A stretch of 21,810 nt of DNA from JAQVWU01 sp964628455 (GTDB taxonomy: Bacteria; Bacillota; Clostridia; Oscillospirales; CAG-272): assembly GCA_964628455.1 (NCBI GenBank), contig CAZVPD010000050.1, positions 1 to 21,810 on the forward strand, read 5' to 3'. This document shows, one piece after another, positions 8,144 through 16,301 of the stretch. The notes below the pieces were generated by a model that saw only the letters and a list, made by a program, of their open reading frames with translations, was not told the origin of the DNA and did no database searches. Each line of letters begins with the position of its first letter. Positions within the stretch are counted from its first letter, which is position 1. Position numbers and translations under genes: made by a program.

Positions 8144-8820
8144 AACAGATCCGGCCGGTTGGCTTTTGTAAGCTCGAGCGCCGCGCGGTATCTCCATCGC
8201 TCGATCTCCGCGTGATTGCCGTTTAAAAGCACTTCGGGAACTTTTTTATTCATAAATTCGGGAGGACGGGTATACTGCGGGTATTCGAGCATCCCGCAGG
8301 CGATGCTCTCGCTCTCGTAACATTCGCTGTCCGCAAGCACGCCTTTGACCATGCGGGAGACGCAGTCGACCAGAATACAGGCGGGCAGTTCGCCGCCTGT
8401 CAGGATATAATCGCCGGCAGAAATTTCCTCGTCCGCCACCAGTTCGACCGCGCGCCGGTCAATGCCTTCGTAATGTCCGCAAAGGATGACGACGGAATCA
8501 TAATCCAGAAGTTCCTTCGCTTTTTTCTGAGTCAGGACCCTTCCCTGCGGTGACATATAAACCGTGCGTATGTTTTTCTTGTCCGCAAGCAGGTTCAGGA
8601 CAGCCGCATGGCAGGCATAGACCGGTTCCGGGCGCATCAGCATGCCCGGTCCGCCTCCGTAAGGCGTATCATCCACCCGCCGGCGCCGGTCGGAGGAATA
8701 ATCCCGTATGTTATGGGTATGGATCTCGATGATCCCCGCGCTGCGCGCCCTGCCGATGATGCTCTCCGACAGCACCGTTTCGATCAGAGCCGGAAACAGA
8801 GTCATAATATCAAATCTCAT
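8140..8820 (-). CDS. trmD: tRNA (guanine(37)-N(1))-methyltransferase
   Basis: SpoU-TrmD fold enzyme that methylates G37 next to the anticodon and prevents +1 frameshifting. The 226 residues include the N-terminal MRFDIMTLFP, RRVDDTPYGGGPGM, the trefoil-knot SAM site (YMSPQGR and LCGHYEGIDRR) and GGELPACILVD. The C-terminal half has YTRPPEF and GNHAEIERWR, all standard TrmD blocks. The gene lies 67 bases after rimM and overlaps murJ by 4 bases. The usual partners rpsP and rplS are absent from this locus. The Shine-Dalgarno is weak (GGGCAGCC). Confidence 0.97.
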   Translation of the reverse strand: MRFDIMTLFPALIETVLSESIIGRARSAGIIEIHTHNIRDYSSDRRRRVDDTPYGGGPGMLMRPEPVYACHAAVLNLLADKKNIRTVYMSPQGRVLTQKKAKELLDYDSVVILCGHYEGIDRRAVELVADEEISAGDYILTGGELPACILVDCVSRMVKGVLADSECYESESIACGMLEYPQYTRPPEFMNKKVPEVLLNGNHAEIERWRYRAALELTKANRPDLL

Positions 8821-8887
8821 ATCGGCTGCCCGCAGCGGCGCGCTTTTTTCCTCGCCGGACTATTTTTATTGAACTTTATATATGACT

Positions 8888-9394
8888 TCATTCGAGCATT
8901 CCCTCGATAGGCCGGATGAAAATGCCGCGCGTAAGGTCCGTTTCCCTGATAAATTCGCCGACCGCGGGTATATAGGCTTTTTTTCCGTCCGGTTTTGTGA
9001 CTTCATAGACGCCGTTCGCCCCGTTATCCGTTACATCCGTGAGTTTTCCGTACATCTCTCCGCTGCAGGCGTCGATGACCGGCAGTCCCAGAAGGTCCGC
9101 TATAAAATAACTTCCCTCCGGTTTCGGAATGTCCTCGCGGCAGGCATAGACCACCGTGTTCTTGTACCGGACCGCTTCTTCAAGGGTAGAGGTTCCCTCG
9201 AACTTCGTAAGGGTCATATGCTTGTGCACCGCTGAGGCGGTAATGCGCAGCGGCAGAAACGAACCGCCGCTTTTTATATAGAGCGTTCCGAGAGAAGCCA
9301 GTATTTCGGGCGAATCGCACCACGATTCGATTTTCACATAACCGCCCGTTCCGTGCGTGTTGATGATTCTGCCGGCCTCAAGATATTTTTCCAT
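8888..9394 (-). CDS. rimM: Ribosome maturation factor RimM
   Basis: Assists 30S subunit maturation by binding ribosomal protein S19. The 168 residues have the normal length: an N-terminal RimM barrel (LEAGRIINTHGTGGYVKIES) and a C-terminal PRC-barrel (about 95-168, with DLLGLPVID, YEVTKPDGKKAYIPAVGEFIRETD). The ATG at 9394 follows GGCGGAG at good spacing and gives the canonical N-terminus; an in-frame ATG at 9490 would add 32 non-homologous basic residues. It is the first gene of the apparent operon down to 3486, read from a promoter candidate near 9502. Confidence 0.95.
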   Translation of the reverse strand: MEKYLEAGRIINTHGTGGYVKIESWCDSPEILASLGTLYIKSGGSFLPLRITASAVHKHMTLTKFEGTSTLEEAVRYKNTVVYACREDIPKPEGSYFIADLLGLPVIDACSGEMYGKLTDVTDNGANGVYEVTKPDGKKAYIPAVGEFIRETDLTRGIFIRPIEGMLE

Positions 9395-9429
9395 GTTTTT
9401 ACTCCGCCGTGTTTTTTTGCAGCGCAAAC

Positions 9430-9482
9430 AAAGCCCGACCCGCAGCGGCGGCGCTTTGTTCCGCTGCTTTCCGGCTTTTTTT
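9430..9482 (+). terminator. Terminator-shaped hairpin antisense to the rimM leader
   Basis: On the plus strand, AAAGCC (9430-9435) and GCAGCGG (9442-9448) pair with CCGCTGC (9461-9467) and GGCTTT (9473-9478), followed by T7 (9476-9482). It has intrinsic-terminator form for plus-strand transcripts although no plus-strand gene ends here. On the minus strand the same fold lies in the rimM 5' leader without a U-run. Confidence 0.4.
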
Positions 9483-9501
9483 GCCGTCATCTTTTCTTTT
9501 T

Positions 9502-9507
9502 ATTATA
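9502..9507 (-). promoter_or_regulatory. Candidate -10 box for the rimM operon
   Basis: TATAAT on the minus strand, about 108 bases before the rimM ATG. A good -35 at 17 bases is lacking, so the assignment is tentative. An A/T-rich stretch surrounds it. Confidence 0.4.
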
Positions 9508-9570
9508 TCTTTTTTCGCAACTTCATTCATTAATTATGTGTAAACATTTAAACGCATTTATATGCACCTA

Positions 9571-9599
9571 TTTACAAAACGGGGAATATAAATTATAAT
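9571..9599 (+). promoter_or_regulatory. Sigma-A promoter of the moxR-DUF58 operon
   Basis: TTTACA (9571-9576), a 17-base spacer and a perfect TATAAT (9594-9599) stand 35 bases upstream of the GTG start. The predicted transcript starts near 9606, giving a short leader. Confidence 0.8.
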
Positions 9600-9633
9600 A
9601 AAGCGAAAAATACTTATTGAAAGCGGTGTTCAA

Positions 9634-10605
9634 GTGTCGAATAACAGCGTGATTTACCCTATTTATAAAAAAATCAAAGAAAACATAAGCCTTGTTATCG
9701 TCGGCAAAGACGATGTGGTCGACCTTCTTCTCATATCACTTTTCTGCAGGGGGCATGTGCTGCTCGAAGACGTTCCCGGAACGGGAAAGACCATGCTGGT
9801 CAAAACCCTTGCCGCGTCGGTGGACTGCTCAAACAAGCGCATACAGTTTACCCCCGACCTTCTGCCCTCCGACATCACCGGCATCAATTACTTCAATATG
9901 AAAAAAGCCGAATTCGAATTCGTGCCGGGGCCCGTTTTCGCCAACATCATACTGGCGGACGAGATCAACCGGGCTACCCCCAAAACGCAGGCGGGGCTGC
10001 TTGAATGCATGGAAGAGCAGCAGACCACCATCGACGGCAAAACGTATAAACTGTCCAGTCCGTTTATGGTTATAGCAACGCAGAACCCCGTCGAAAACAT
10101 GGGCGTTTATCCGCTGCCCGAAGCTCAGCTCGACCGGTTCCTGATAAAAACCGCGATGAACTATCCGTCGCATGCCGAGAGCGTCGATATACTGACCCGC
10201 TTCAACACGGTCAATCCCCTCGATATCCTTCAGCCGGTCGTCTCAAGACAGGATATTCTCGACGCGCAGGAAGCCCTCCCCCTGGTCTACGTTCACCGCG
10301 ACCTGATGAATTATATTATTTCGATTGTCGAGTCCACGCGGACGGCCGACAATGTGGTGCTCGGCGTCAGTCCCAGAGGAGCGCTGAACCTGATGCGCGT
10401 CGCCAAAGGCTACGCCGCTCTCGCAAACCGCGACTTCGTCATGCCCGACGATATAAAAAAAGCCGCGCGCCCCGTGCTCTCCCACCGTCTGATGCTGACT
10501 TCTTCGGCTAAAATAAAAAAAGACTTCGCCTCCGCCGTCATCGACGATATTATCAGCCGCGTACCTGTGCCGACGGAAGCTGTCCTTGGCTGGTCAGCAA
10601 AATGA
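9634..10605 (+). CDS. MoxR family AAA+ ATPase
   Basis: Cytoplasmic chaperone-like ATPase; MoxR proteins work with DUF58/vWA partners in envelope maturation or stress. The 323 residues contain Walker A VPGTGKT (47-53), Walker B IILADE (105-110), sensor 1 ATQNP (148-152), the LPEAQLDRF segment (161-169) and the C-terminal AAA lid (SPRGALNL and the VLSHRL region). The start is GTG at 9634, just downstream of a strong promoter; the Shine-Dalgarno is poor (AAGCGGTG). The stop overlaps the DUF58 gene by 4 bases (ATGA), the coupling typical of these pairs. Confidence 0.93.
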   Translation: MSNNSVIYPIYKKIKENISLVIVGKDDVVDLLLISLFCRGHVLLEDVPGTGKTMLVKTLAASVDCSNKRIQFTPDLLPSDITGINYFNMKKAEFEFVPGPVFANIILADEINRATPKTQAGLLECMEEQQTTIDGKTYKLSSPFMVIATQNPVENMGVYPLPEAQLDRFLIKTAMNYPSHAESVDILTRFNTVNPLDILQPVVSRQDILDAQEALPLVYVHRDLMNYIISIVESTRTADNVVLGVSPRGALNLMRVAKGYAALANRDFVMPDDIKKAARPVLSHRLMLTSSAKIKKDFASAVIDDIISRVPVPTEAVLGWSAK

Positions 10606-12038
10606 GAGCCGTTTTGCAGTTTATCGCCGAAAACTGGACTAAGCTTGCGGTTGTCGTTTCCGTCGCCTTCATACTCTTTATACTGATATTCATATCCCTC
10701 AAAATCCGCGAAAAACTGATGGCAAAAGTCGTTTACCGCCGCACATTTTCCGATGTGGGCGCTTACGAGGGCGAATTTGTCACCCTGATCGAAACGGTGT
10801 ATAATCCGACGTTTTTCCCTCTGTTCTTTGTCAACATAGAGGGTTATATATACAACGGGATCCCGATGGAACAATACGAGATCGATCCGCGCAAAGCCAT
10901 GCAGTATTATGTCAGCCGGTTCCATCTGATGCCCTTCATGCAGATACGGCGGCGTCATGTCATAAAATGCGCCAAAAGAGGTTATTACCGCCTCGAAACC
11001 GTGGATATTTACTATAATAAAAAAGTACGCTATATCGACGCCCCCGCCGAAGTGTATGTCTACCCCCGCATCGTGCCTCTTTACGAAACGACCCAGCCGA
11101 CCTCGGACAGGCAGGGCGATTCCTTCACGCGCCGCTGGCTGATCAAGGACCCGTTCTCCCTGAACGGCATCCGGGATTACCACTTCGGCGACTCCTTCAA
11201 CAGCATCAACTTCAAGGCGACCGCGCGGAGCGGCAGGATGGATATGTCCTCCCTGAAAGTCAACAACCGCGATTTCTGTTCCGCAAGGACGTTTCTGGTT
11301 TACCTGAATTTTCAGACAGACACAACGGAACCCATTTCGACCAGGTCCTATGAGGCGATGATGGAACTCGGTCTTTCCTTCTCTTCCGCCATCATACGCG
11401 AGGCGTCCTATAACGGATACCGCGCCGGATTCGCGGCAAACTGCTTCACCGTTTCGGGTGAGGACCGTATCCGCTTCCCCGTCGAAAGCGGTGAGAAGCA
11501 TCTCGAAGAGATCCTGAAGGAAATGGCAAAAGTGCGTCACAAAGTAGGAGTTTCCTTCTACAGCATGCTCGAAAGCGATATCAAAGACGGGTTGAACGAC
11601 ACTGAAATCTATATCATCACCCCTTACGTAAACGAAATGCTCGATGAACAGATCGCAAAATTTCACCGCTTCGGCAACACCGTGACCGTTCTGCAGCTTG
11701 AAGACGAGGAACGCATCCGCGAAGAGCATGCGGAGCGGGAACTCGCCAAAGCGAAAGCGGAAAAGCTGGCCGTGGAACAGGAAAAATTAAAAAATTCGAA
11801 AGACCGTCAGGCTCTCGAAAAAATTTTCGATGCGCAGCATCAGCTCGATGAGCAGAACAAACAGGTCCGGCTCGAACGGGAAGCCCGGCAGCGTGAAGAG
11901 GAACGGACGGCGCGGATGGCCGAGGCGCAGGCCAAAACACAGTATATCAAGGAAAAACAGGCGGCGCGCGACAGCATACTCGGCGGTGCCCCGGATAAAG
12001 AAAAAGAAAATGAAAATGAAAAGAAAGATAAAAGATAA
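10602..12038 (+). CDS. DUF58 domain protein with a long C-terminal coiled coil
   Basis: The 478-residue protein has one N-terminal membrane helix (about 14-35), then a beta-rich region. The DUF58 signature GIRDYHFGDSFNSINFKATAR (189-209) matches the family's R.Y..GD....INWKATAR block. The vWA-like part that follows lacks a DxSxS metal site (LVYLNFQTD at 232-240), as seen in several clostridial members. From about residue 367 to 458 the chain becomes a highly charged, Glu/Lys/Arg/Gln/Ala-rich predicted coiled coil ending in a Lys/Glu tail, an extension most DUF58 proteins do not have. It starts within the moxR stop (ATGA) and precedes a DUF4129-like gene, so it is the middle member of a three-gene operon, probably for envelope assembly. 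Confidence 0.88.
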   Translation: MRAVLQFIAENWTKLAVVVSVAFILFILIFISLKIREKLMAKVVYRRTFSDVGAYEGEFVTLIETVYNPTFFPLFFVNIEGYIYNGIPMEQYEIDPRKAMQYYVSRFHLMPFMQIRRRHVIKCAKRGYYRLETVDIYYNKKVRYIDAPAEVYVYPRIVPLYETTQPTSDRQGDSFTRRWLIKDPFSLNGIRDYHFGDSFNSINFKATARSGRMDMSSLKVNNRDFCSARTFLVYLNFQTDTTEPISTRSYEAMMELGLSFSSAIIREASYNGYRAGFAANCFTVSGEDRIRFPVESGEKHLEEILKEMAKVRHKVGVSFYSMLESDIKDGLNDTEIYIITPYVNEMLDEQIAKFHRFGNTVTVLQLEDEERIREEHAERELAKAKAEKLAVEQEKLKNSKDRQALEKIFDAQHQLDEQNKQVRLEREARQREEERTARMAEAQAKTQYIKEKQAARDSILGGAPDKEKENENEKKDKR

Positions 12039-12059
12039 GTCCGGGAGGGGGTAAAAGAC

Positions 12060-12770
12060 ATGCCGAGAAAGCAGAATCCCGACGCTCAGAGGGTCACGAA
12101 ACACAACTGGGATAAAAAAATCATCCGCAAGGTCATCATACGCTCGGTCGCGTCCGGACTTGCGCTCCAGCTCCAGTCCCTGACCTGGTATTTTTATAAG
12201 ACAAAAGGGCACGCAAACTTAAAATATCCGCATCAGGCAACCGTTATCCTTCTTGTCGTCTGCCTGTTTTCGCTGTGGCTCGCCCTGCGCAGGCTGGTCC
12301 CGAAATCCGTAACGGACGAAATCAAGGCGCGGTTCAACCGGTGGGTCGAAAGATATGTGCGCGGTCCCCTGTCTAAATTCGCCGCGGCGATGCGGAAGAT
12401 CTTCGGTCTGCCCGAGCGTAAGCGCGTTTTCGGCAAAGATGAAAAAAGCTATATTTTCGACCTTGAAAACACCGGCCTTTTCCGGCGCTTCCAGAGTGTG
12501 AAAAATCAGCTCCGCTGGCGCGACCTGCAGACCAATGCCGAAAAAATCCGTTACCTCTACATAAAATTCGTGGTCAGGCTGATCAAAGGCGGATTTAAAT
12601 ACAGGCCGGTGATGACCCCCGAGGAAGTAAAAAAGGAACTTGACCTGACCGACGATTCGGAAAGATTATGTGAATTATATATCGGAGCGCGCTACAGCGG
12701 AGGTAAATTCGGTATAACGGACGAGGATGTCGAGATGTCGGCAAAACTGATAAAAAAACAGGGGGCATAA
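12060..12770 (+). CDS. Membrane protein with DUF4129-like C-terminal domain
   Basis: The 236-residue protein has a basic N-terminus, a hydrophobic stretch at about 24-45 and a clear membrane helix at about 59-80, then a basic cytoplasmic region. The C-terminus (about 160-232) has the pattern of DUF4129: a helix (EKIRYLYIKFVVRLI), then GGFKYRPVMTPEEV, a Leu-rich helix and YIGARYSGGKFG. In MoxR/DUF58 operons this domain usually terminates a transglutaminase-like protein. Here the transglutaminase domain is missing, so it may be a minimal version. GGAGGGGG precedes the ATG, which lies 21 bases after the DUF58 stop. Function is unknown; the DUF4129 match is by motif only. Confidence 0.72.
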   Translation: MPRKQNPDAQRVTKHNWDKKIIRKVIIRSVASGLALQLQSLTWYFYKTKGHANLKYPHQATVILLVVCLFSLWLALRRLVPKSVTDEIKARFNRWVERYVRGPLSKFAAAMRKIFGLPERKRVFGKDEKSYIFDLENTGLFRRFQSVKNQLRWRDLQTNAEKIRYLYIKFVVRLIKGGFKYRPVMTPEEVKKELDLTDDSERLCELYIGARYSGGKFGITDEDVEMSAKLIKKQGA

Positions 12771-12771
12771 T

Positions 12772-12802
12772 AAAAGGCACGGGGCGGCGCTCCGTGCCTT
12801 TT
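12772..12802. terminator. Bidirectional intrinsic terminator between convergent operons
   Basis: AAAAGGCACGG (12772-12782) and CCGTGCCTTTT (12792-12802) form a perfect 11-bp stem, extendable through the 9-base loop by G-U, G-C and C-G pairs. Flanking A4 and T4 let it stop transcription from both sides. It separates the moxR operon end (12770) from the minus-strand TIM-barrel gene end (12813). Confidence 0.9.
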
Positions 12803-12812
12803 ATTATGCCGT

Positions 12813-13604
12813 TCAGAGGATAAACTGCCTGATATATCCGATCGTGAAATCGATGCCTTTTCGGCCGAGTTCCGACCCTCCCTGCCAGGTTGCGGAGTGC
12901 GGTTCGATGCTGAGCCCCCCGCTGTAGCCCCGTGCGTAAAGGACCGCAAAAATTTCTCCCCATTTCAGACCGTCGATCCCTGCGGGCGGATCGTCGACCG
13001 GTTTTCCGCGTGTAAGCACCGTGCCTTTGACATGGAAATGAAGGACCCGCTCTCCCCAGTCCGACAACTCGGTCAGATAATCCCGGCCTGCGCCGGCCGA
13101 ATGGGAACAGTCGTATTTTATACCGAGTTTAGGAAGCTCTCCGAGTACGACCTCCCACTCGCGCGGTGAACAGATAAAGTTCTCCCAGCTGCAGTTATAG
13201 GCCGCGACTTTCATCTTCGTTCCCGCCGCCCGTTCCAGAAGGCGGCCGTAATATTCGATGGCGAACGAGTAATTTTTATAGAGGCTGACCGAGCTGTCAT
13301 AATTGCATCCGCAGACGAAGACGGGTGAACCGACCCCGGCGGCGGCGTCAAAAAGCGCATACTGGCTTTCCATCTGCTGTGCGTCGAATTTTCCCCCCCG
13401 GTTCGGTTTTGCGGCCCAGCGGCCCACCGACGCGACCGGTATCCCGGTCCGGGCGACGTTCGACAGGATCCCGTCCGCATCTGCCGTAAAAGCGGCCGCT
13501 TCTTCGTCGCTGTTGCAGCAGCACTCGATAAATTCAAGTCCCCTGCTCTTCACATCATCGAACGCGGCCGCGCCGTGTCCGTTGATCATTCCCAAACGAA
13601 TCAT
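12813..13604 (-). CDS. Sugar phosphate isomerase/epimerase-like TIM barrel protein
   Basis: The 263-residue single-domain protein belongs to the xylose-isomerase-like (AP endonuclease 2) TIM-barrel superfamily, metal-dependent enzymes acting on sugars, inositols or keto acids. Candidate metal ligands are D165 and H168 (KYDCSHS), H191 (LHFHVKG) and E234 (LSIEPH). The segment VAAYNCSWENF (133-143) is typical of the family. The ATG at 13604 was preferred over the longer reading to 13790 because GGGGAGC lies directly before it and the family N-terminus begins there. It is the last gene of the cluster, 16 bases after the solute-binding lipoprotein. Substrate is unknown. Confidence 0.85.
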   Translation of the reverse strand: MIRLGMINGHGAAAFDDVKSRGLEFIECCCNSDEEAAAFTADADGILSNVARTGIPVASVGRWAAKPNRGGKFDAQQMESQYALFDAAAGVGSPVFVCGCNYDSSVSLYKNYSFAIEYYGRLLERAAGTKMKVAAYNCSWENFICSPREWEVVLGELPKLGIKYDCSHSAGAGRDYLTELSDWGERVLHFHVKGTVLTRGKPVDDPPAGIDGLKWGEIFAVLYARGYSGGLSIEPHSATWQGGSELGRKGIDFTIGYIRQFIL

Positions 13605-13620
13605 TTTCTGCTCCCCGTCT

Positions 13621-15165
13621 TTAATTGATATTGGCGTTTTCCCTGTATTGTTCGATCGTTTTTTCGAGCGCTTTCTGAGCGTTCTTTTCGGTCTTGGCAA
13701 ACTGAGAGGCAAAGTCCGTGCTTTTCGCGCTGTAAAGCGTGTTCGGCAGCGTATTGAGTCCTCCCCAGGCATACACATAACCGATATCATAGCAGCGCGA
13801 AGAGAAGATCAGGTCGAGCATTCTGCCCGACTCCTCGTCGCGCGCGTATTTTGTCTTGAGCGCCACGTCATAATAGGCGGGGCGCAGCGTGTAATAGGAT
13901 TCGGCGGTAAGCGCCTCGAGGATCAGGGCCGTGCGCTCGAGGTCCGTGACGGTGATCGGGATCGCGCTCGAATTGGTGCACCAGGCTTCGACCATGACGT
14001 GATGGCCGTCCTGCGCCGTCTCGTATTTGGGCGTCGGCAAAATGCCGAAATCCGTCTGCATGTCGCGAAGCAGCGAAACGCGGTTCATCCCCGCGTAATA
14101 GAAGAGTCCGCGGTCCGTGTTGAACACCACAAGCTGCATCCCGTTCCATACGGTATCGTTGGGATATTTTTTCATCCAGTCTTCGGCGCGGATCGTAAAC
14201 ACCGGGTCCGCCTGGATCTTCAGAATAATTTCCATAACGCTGACCGAACGCTCGTTGTACATCGAGATATACGGCAGGTCGTCCGCGTCTTTGCGGGCGA
14301 TGTATTCGCCGGCTCCGTTCAGGAACCCGATGCCGTTGGCATTGACCTGCGTGATCAGTCCGTAGCGGTCGGTGTCGTCGAGAACGCCGTCGCCGTTGAC
14401 GTCTCCCGAGGCGCTCTCCATCATCGAATACATCTTTTCAAGCGTCCAGGTCCCGCTGTCGACCAGCTCGTACGGATCCTCCAGATTATAATTCTGCACC
14501 ATGTTCTTATTGAACATGATGATCCAGGTCGCGTCCTTGTCCATGATCGTCAGATCCGAAATAACAGCGAAGAGCCTTCCGCCGACGGAAAGTTCCTTGA
14601 TGGCAAGCTGGTCGTACCACGGCTTTTCGAGGTCAAGCAGATTCACCTCAAACAGGTCCGCGACCATTCCCTTCATCGCGAGGGCCAGCGTATTGGCGCT
14701 CAGACTTCCCGATACGAGGTCGAACATATCGTCCGCCGCGGTTATGCTTTTGTTTGCCGTCCCCGCCGGGTCCTTATGCGGCAGGCCCGTGATTTTTATG
14801 TTATACAGTTCCTCGACCGCACGGTTGCGTATATACACGGCGTCGTTGATCACGTCGCCGTTTTCCTGTTCGGTGTCGATATCTTTGGCATACCAGTGGA
14901 CGTTATAATCGGGTCCGTTGCACAGAATGCGGTATTCGTAACCCTCGTAATCCGATTCCGGAAGCCCGGTAGGTATGCGGGTCGATTCCTCGGGCTCCGC
15001 GGTCGTATCGGCTTCCGCCGCCGTGCTTTCCGGACTCTTATCGGCCGCCTCCGCGCAGGAAATAAACAGAGGGCACAGCAGGACGCCTGTCAGGAGCAGC
15101 AGGGCGGTATATTTCGCGAAGCCGGCGGCGTTTGTCCCGCGGCTTATTTCCCGGTTTTTATTCAT
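13621..15165 (-). CDS. Extracellular solute-binding lipoprotein (ABC-type, family 1-like)
   Basis: The 514-residue protein starts with a lipoprotein signal: hydrophobic ALLLLTGVLL, then LFISC with the lipidated cysteine at 37. A Ser/Thr/Glu/Ala-rich linker (about 40-68) follows. The mature part has the look of large clostridial sugar- or oligosaccharide-binding proteins (WYAKDID, DLVSGSLSANTLALAMKGMVADL, DSGTWTLEKMY). An EF-hand-like calcium loop, DVNGDGVLDDTD, lies at 255-266. GGAGGATTCACCT precedes the ATG at 15165; an in-frame ATG six codons earlier is disfavoured. No ABC permease or ATPase gene is nearby, so either the transporter is elsewhere or the protein is a sensor-type binding protein. 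It lies 26 bases after a URO-D-family gene. Confidence 0.85.
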   Translation of the reverse strand: MNKNREISRGTNAAGFAKYTALLLLTGVLLCPLFISCAEAADKSPESTAAEADTTAEPEESTRIPTGLPESDYEGYEYRILCNGPDYNVHWYAKDIDTEQENGDVINDAVYIRNRAVEELYNIKITGLPHKDPAGTANKSITAADDMFDLVSGSLSANTLALAMKGMVADLFEVNLLDLEKPWYDQLAIKELSVGGRLFAVISDLTIMDKDATWIIMFNKNMVQNYNLEDPYELVDSGTWTLEKMYSMMESASGDVNGDGVLDDTDRYGLITQVNANGIGFLNGAGEYIARKDADDLPYISMYNERSVSVMEIILKIQADPVFTIRAEDWMKKYPNDTVWNGMQLVVFNTDRGLFYYAGMNRVSLLRDMQTDFGILPTPKYETAQDGHHVMVEAWCTNSSAIPITVTDLERTALILEALTAESYYTLRPAYYDVALKTKYARDEESGRMLDLIFSSRCYDIGYVYAWGGLNTLPNTLYSAKSTDFASQFAKTEKNAQKALEKTIEQYRENANIN

Positions 15166-15191
15166 AGGTGAATCCTCCGTCAAATGAATTC

Positions 15192-16253
15192 TTATTTGTA
15201 GGCGCCGACGCGCCTGACCGTTTCTATGATGGCGCGGAAATTGCCGAAGGATACGGAATTCGGTATGCTGTGGTCGGAGGAGAATATATAGCCGCCGTTT
15301 TGCTTCAGAACGGGCACGGCTCTTTCGATTTCGGCGACAATGGCGTCACGGTCGTCCCAGAGCACCGCGTTGATGCCCCCGTGCAGCGTCAGCTTCTCCC
15401 CGAAATCGCGCTTAAGGGCAAAGGGATCCATCCCCGCCTTGATCTCCAGCGGATTGAGGCCGTCGATCCCGATCTCGACCAGATCGGGGACCAGGGACAT
15501 CACATTTCCGCAGGAATGCAGATGCGCGTATATGCCGCGGTTATGCGCCCAGTCGACCGCGCGTTTCTGAACCGGTTTCAGTATCCTGCGGTACATGTCG
15601 CGGGAGAAAAAGGTCGTGCCTTTATACCCCATATCGTCCGGCCAGGAAATGCAGTCGAAACGGTATCCGGCGTCCCATATTTTTTCGAAATGGGCGATGC
15701 ACATGTCGAGGTATGTATTGAACATATCGGATATCCAGTCCGGATCTTCATACATGCCGCAGAGAACGGTTTCCGTGCCGGACATCCAGGAATGCGTCAC
15801 ATCAAAGCCGAACCAGAACCCGGCCTGAATCCACATGCCTTCCTTCTGCCAGACCGGATAGGATCTTTTTAAGTGGTCCCAGTTGATCCGGTCGTCGGAA
15901 TAGGTCATGCGGGCTTTGGCTTCCTCCCATGCCTCGGGTGTATTGACTTTGTAATCGAGAAATTCGGGCGTCGAGTCCTCCTGTTTGAAATTCTTCAGTG
16001 TGACGCCCCACGGGGTCGTGGAGATCACATAGCGCTCGGTTTCCTCTATGACGTGCGTCGGATAGCGGGGAGATATATCCGCGCCGATTCCGGCAACATG
16101 GTCGAGGTCGAAATAATCGACCCAGCTGCGGTCGGCGGGCAGCCCTTCCTTCAGCCAGCGGCGGATGGTTCCCGCCCACGGACCGTCGATGATCGGCACG
16201 CGGTCGGCTTCGCGGTGCGTATACATGCGGGAAAAACGTTCTTTTGTCGTCAT
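15192..16253 (-). CDS. Uroporphyrinogen decarboxylase superfamily protein (methyltransferase-like)
   Basis: The 353-residue protein has the URO-D/MtaA/CmuA TIM-barrel fold. Landmarks are MTTKERFSRM, the family's usual N-terminal helix; WPDDMGY at 204-210; HSCGN at 246-250, with His and Cys as zinc ligands in the corrinoid methyltransferase branch; GIDGLNPLEIKAGMDP at 262-277; and LHGGIN at 290-295. Residues for heme precursor binding are not evident, and no heme genes are nearby, so it is probably not HemE. Members of this branch transfer methyl groups to or from corrinoid proteins or have unknown catabolic roles. GGAGGCAGGTT precedes the ATG. The gene begins 48 bases from the assembly gap, so its promoter may be in missing sequence. 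Confidence 0.87.
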   Translation of the reverse strand: MTTKERFSRMYTHREADRVPIIDGPWAGTIRRWLKEGLPADRSWVDYFDLDHVAGIGADISPRYPTHVIEETERYVISTTPWGVTLKNFKQEDSTPEFLDYKVNTPEAWEEAKARMTYSDDRINWDHLKRSYPVWQKEGMWIQAGFWFGFDVTHSWMSGTETVLCGMYEDPDWISDMFNTYLDMCIAHFEKIWDAGYRFDCISWPDDMGYKGTTFFSRDMYRRILKPVQKRAVDWAHNRGIYAHLHSCGNVMSLVPDLVEIGIDGLNPLEIKAGMDPFALKRDFGEKLTLHGGINAVLWDDRDAIVAEIERAVPVLKQNGGYIFSSDHSIPNSVSFGNFRAIIETVRRVGAYK

Positions 16254-16301
16254 AACCTGCCTCCGTTAAATGGTCCGAAATAATTTTTAATACTTATATA
16301 A

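Noticed and set aside
8144..8197. Longer N-terminus for MurJ starting inside trmD
   Set aside because: The extra 18 residues are a trmD shadow; the ATG in the 4-base overlap is the natural coupled start.
10410..11729. 439-codon minus-strand open frame opposite the DUF58 gene
   Set aside because: Shadow of the coding strand; no start signal and no family resemblance.
13303..15171. 622-codon open frame on the plus strand opposite the solute-binding lipoprotein
   Set aside because: It is fully antisense to a well-supported gene with signal peptide and ribosome site, is rich in Arg/His/Val as expected of a shadow frame, and has no recognisable domain.
15192..16253. HemE, the heme-pathway uroporphyrinogen decarboxylase
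   Set aside because: HSCGN and the following segment fit the methyltransferase-like branch, and no heme genes accompany it.
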